Shown here in pieces: positions 62,293 through 64,000 of a stretch of DNA of 64,000 bases. The notes beneath the pieces are model-generated. The model did not search any database. It was given only the letters and a program-made list of their open reading frames with translations, and had not been told where the DNA came from. This DNA comes from Deinococcus terrestris (GTDB taxonomy: Bacteria; Deinococcota; Deinococci; Deinococcales; Deinococcaceae), in contig NZ_WBSL01000001.1 in assembly GCF_009377345.1 (NCBI RefSeq), forward strand, positions 310,001 through 374,000, written 5' to 3'. Position 1 is the stretch's first letter. Every line of letters begins with the position of its first letter. The translations under genes were made by a program, and so were the position numbers.

Positions 62293-63045
62293 TTACAGCG
62301 CCGCGCGGGGTCGCCGCGCCGCCGCGACCGCCCCCAGCACGACCAGCACGGTGCCCACCGCCACCCCGAGCACCACCGCTGTCACGTCCGGCCGGGCGGC
62401 GTAGACCCCGTAAAAGGACCACAGCAGCACGGCGGCGTAGGCGTAATCGCGGAAGCGGGTCAGGAAAAAGGCCCCCAGGCCCGCCGCGATCAGGACCAGC
62501 ACCGCCGACCACGCAGGGGCCCCCAGGCCCGTCAGCCCCGAGGTCACGCCCTCGCTCACCAGCCACGCGGTCACGTTGGCGATGGTCGCCACGCTGACCC
62601 AGCCCAGGTAGAGGCTGGTCGGGAGCATCAGCGTCAGCCCCTCGGCGCCCTGGGGGGGCAAGGCCCGCACGTTCAGGTACAACCAGATCAGGCTGCCCAG
62701 CAGCCCCAGCATGATCAGGACGCTGAGCCCAATATTCAGGCTCTGGAAGGCCAGCAACCATCCCACGTTCAGCAGGTTGCTCAGCAGGAAGGGCCAGAAC
62801 AGGCGGTCGAGCCGGGGTCCCCGCTGGGCGGGCAGCGCCTGGTAGACCGCGAACACCAGCAGCCCCAGGAAGATCACGCCCCAGATGGCAAAGGTCAGCC
62901 CCGCCGGGGTAAAGGCGTTGGGCAGCGCGTCACTGACCTCCGCGTTAGAATTGCCGAAGAGCGGCAGCGCGTTGCTGAGGTAGTTCATGACCAACGTCAG
63001 CACCGTAGCGGCCAGCAGCGTCACTTGGCGGGAGAGTCCAGTCAT
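62293..63045 (-). CDS. TspO/MBR-like tryptophan-rich membrane protein
   Basis: A 250-residue membrane protein with about six to seven helices. NALPLFGN and AGLTFAIWGVIFLGLLVFAVYQ near residues 25-70 match the TspO/MBR pattern in a longer version, and later segments (LYLGWVSVATIANVTAWLV) keep the family tryptophans. TspO proteins bind porphyrins or lipids and modulate stress responses. At 250 residues it is longer than bacterial TspO (about 160). Identification is by pattern; function is not proven. A short hairpin-free gap separates it from argJ. Confidence 0.75.
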   Translation of the reverse strand: MTGLSRQVTLLAATVLTLVMNYLSNALPLFGNSNAEVSDALPNAFTPAGLTFAIWGVIFLGLLVFAVYQALPAQRGPRLDRLFWPFLLSNLLNVGWLLAFQSLNIGLSVLIMLGLLGSLIWLYLNVRALPPQGAEGLTLMLPTSLYLGWVSVATIANVTAWLVSEGVTSGLTGLGAPAWSAVLVLIAAGLGAFFLTRFRDYAYAAVLLWSFYGVYAARPDVTAVVLGVAVGTVLVVLGAVAAARRPRAAL

Positions 63046-63110
63046 GCTCCACCTTAAGCAGTTGGCCCCAGATCAACCTGTCAGGGAAGTGACGGTTCTT
63101 GAGTCCCCAC

Positions 63111-64000
<890 letters not shown>

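Overview
The window is about 70 percent G+C and looks like a chromosomal segment of a Deinococcus species. Pointers to that genus are a protein kinase fused to a PQQ-type beta-propeller that resembles the radiation-linked kinase RqkA, several -10 boxes placed 6 to 8 nt before start codons (leaderless transcripts, frequent in this genus), many small palindromic and tandem repeats, and the overall mix of housekeeping genes. Species was not determined.

Left part (1-19.3 kb) is core. It holds the 3' end of purD, tRNA-Leu(CAA), secG, a five-gene dipeptide/oligopeptide ABC importer with intercistronic hairpins, a secreted DUF4139-type protein, and a convergent metH-metF operon. metH is preceded by a well-formed SAM-I (S-box) riboswitch at 14222-14335 and carries two in-frame palindromic octamer repeats. 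Next come pheA, a short-chain dehydrogenase and an AMP-forming ligase on the minus strand, and a divergent amidase.

The 19.3-31 kb part is accessory in character. It starts at tRNA-Val(UAC), followed by a tyrosine-recombinase remnant. It then holds an ABC exporter of unknown substrate, a secreted protein, an operon of two unknown membrane proteins plus a winged-helix regulator, an M48 peptidase with its own regulator, a PIN-domain (VapC-like) remnant, and a histidine kinase joined head-to-head with a TolC-family fragment at what looks like a deletion scar. A MacB-type ATPase/permease pair and a secreted protein close it.

The right part (31-64 kb) is mostly core: CNNM/CBS protein, MFS pump, DASS transporter, ComM, DegV, TatA, the RqkA-like kinase, glgC, miaA, a small heat-shock protein, a second MFS exporter, a LysM-NlpC/P60 hydrolase, a ribbon-helix-helix regulator divergent from murA, an aldo/keto reductase, an ABC exporter, alanine dehydrogenase divergent from an Lrp-type regulator with a palindrome between them, a lipoprotein cyclophilin, an mtnN-lrgA-lrgB operon, ferredoxin, a Crp/Fnr regulator, a PAS/HD-GYP c-di-GMP phosphodiesterase, mnmA, an acetyltransferase broken by one amber codon, a TspO-like membrane protein, and the 3' part of argJ, which runs off the end.

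Genes that work together include SAM-cycle genes (metH, metF, mtnN, with the SAM riboswitch), the dpp peptide importer with pheA and ald in amino-acid metabolism, and envelope functions (murA, LysM hydrolase, TatA, SecG, cyclophilin). No CRISPR array, rRNA or intact insertion sequence was seen. The most interesting items are the palindromic elements inside metH, the riboswitch, the truncated kinase/TolC junction, and the uncharacterised membrane-protein operon.
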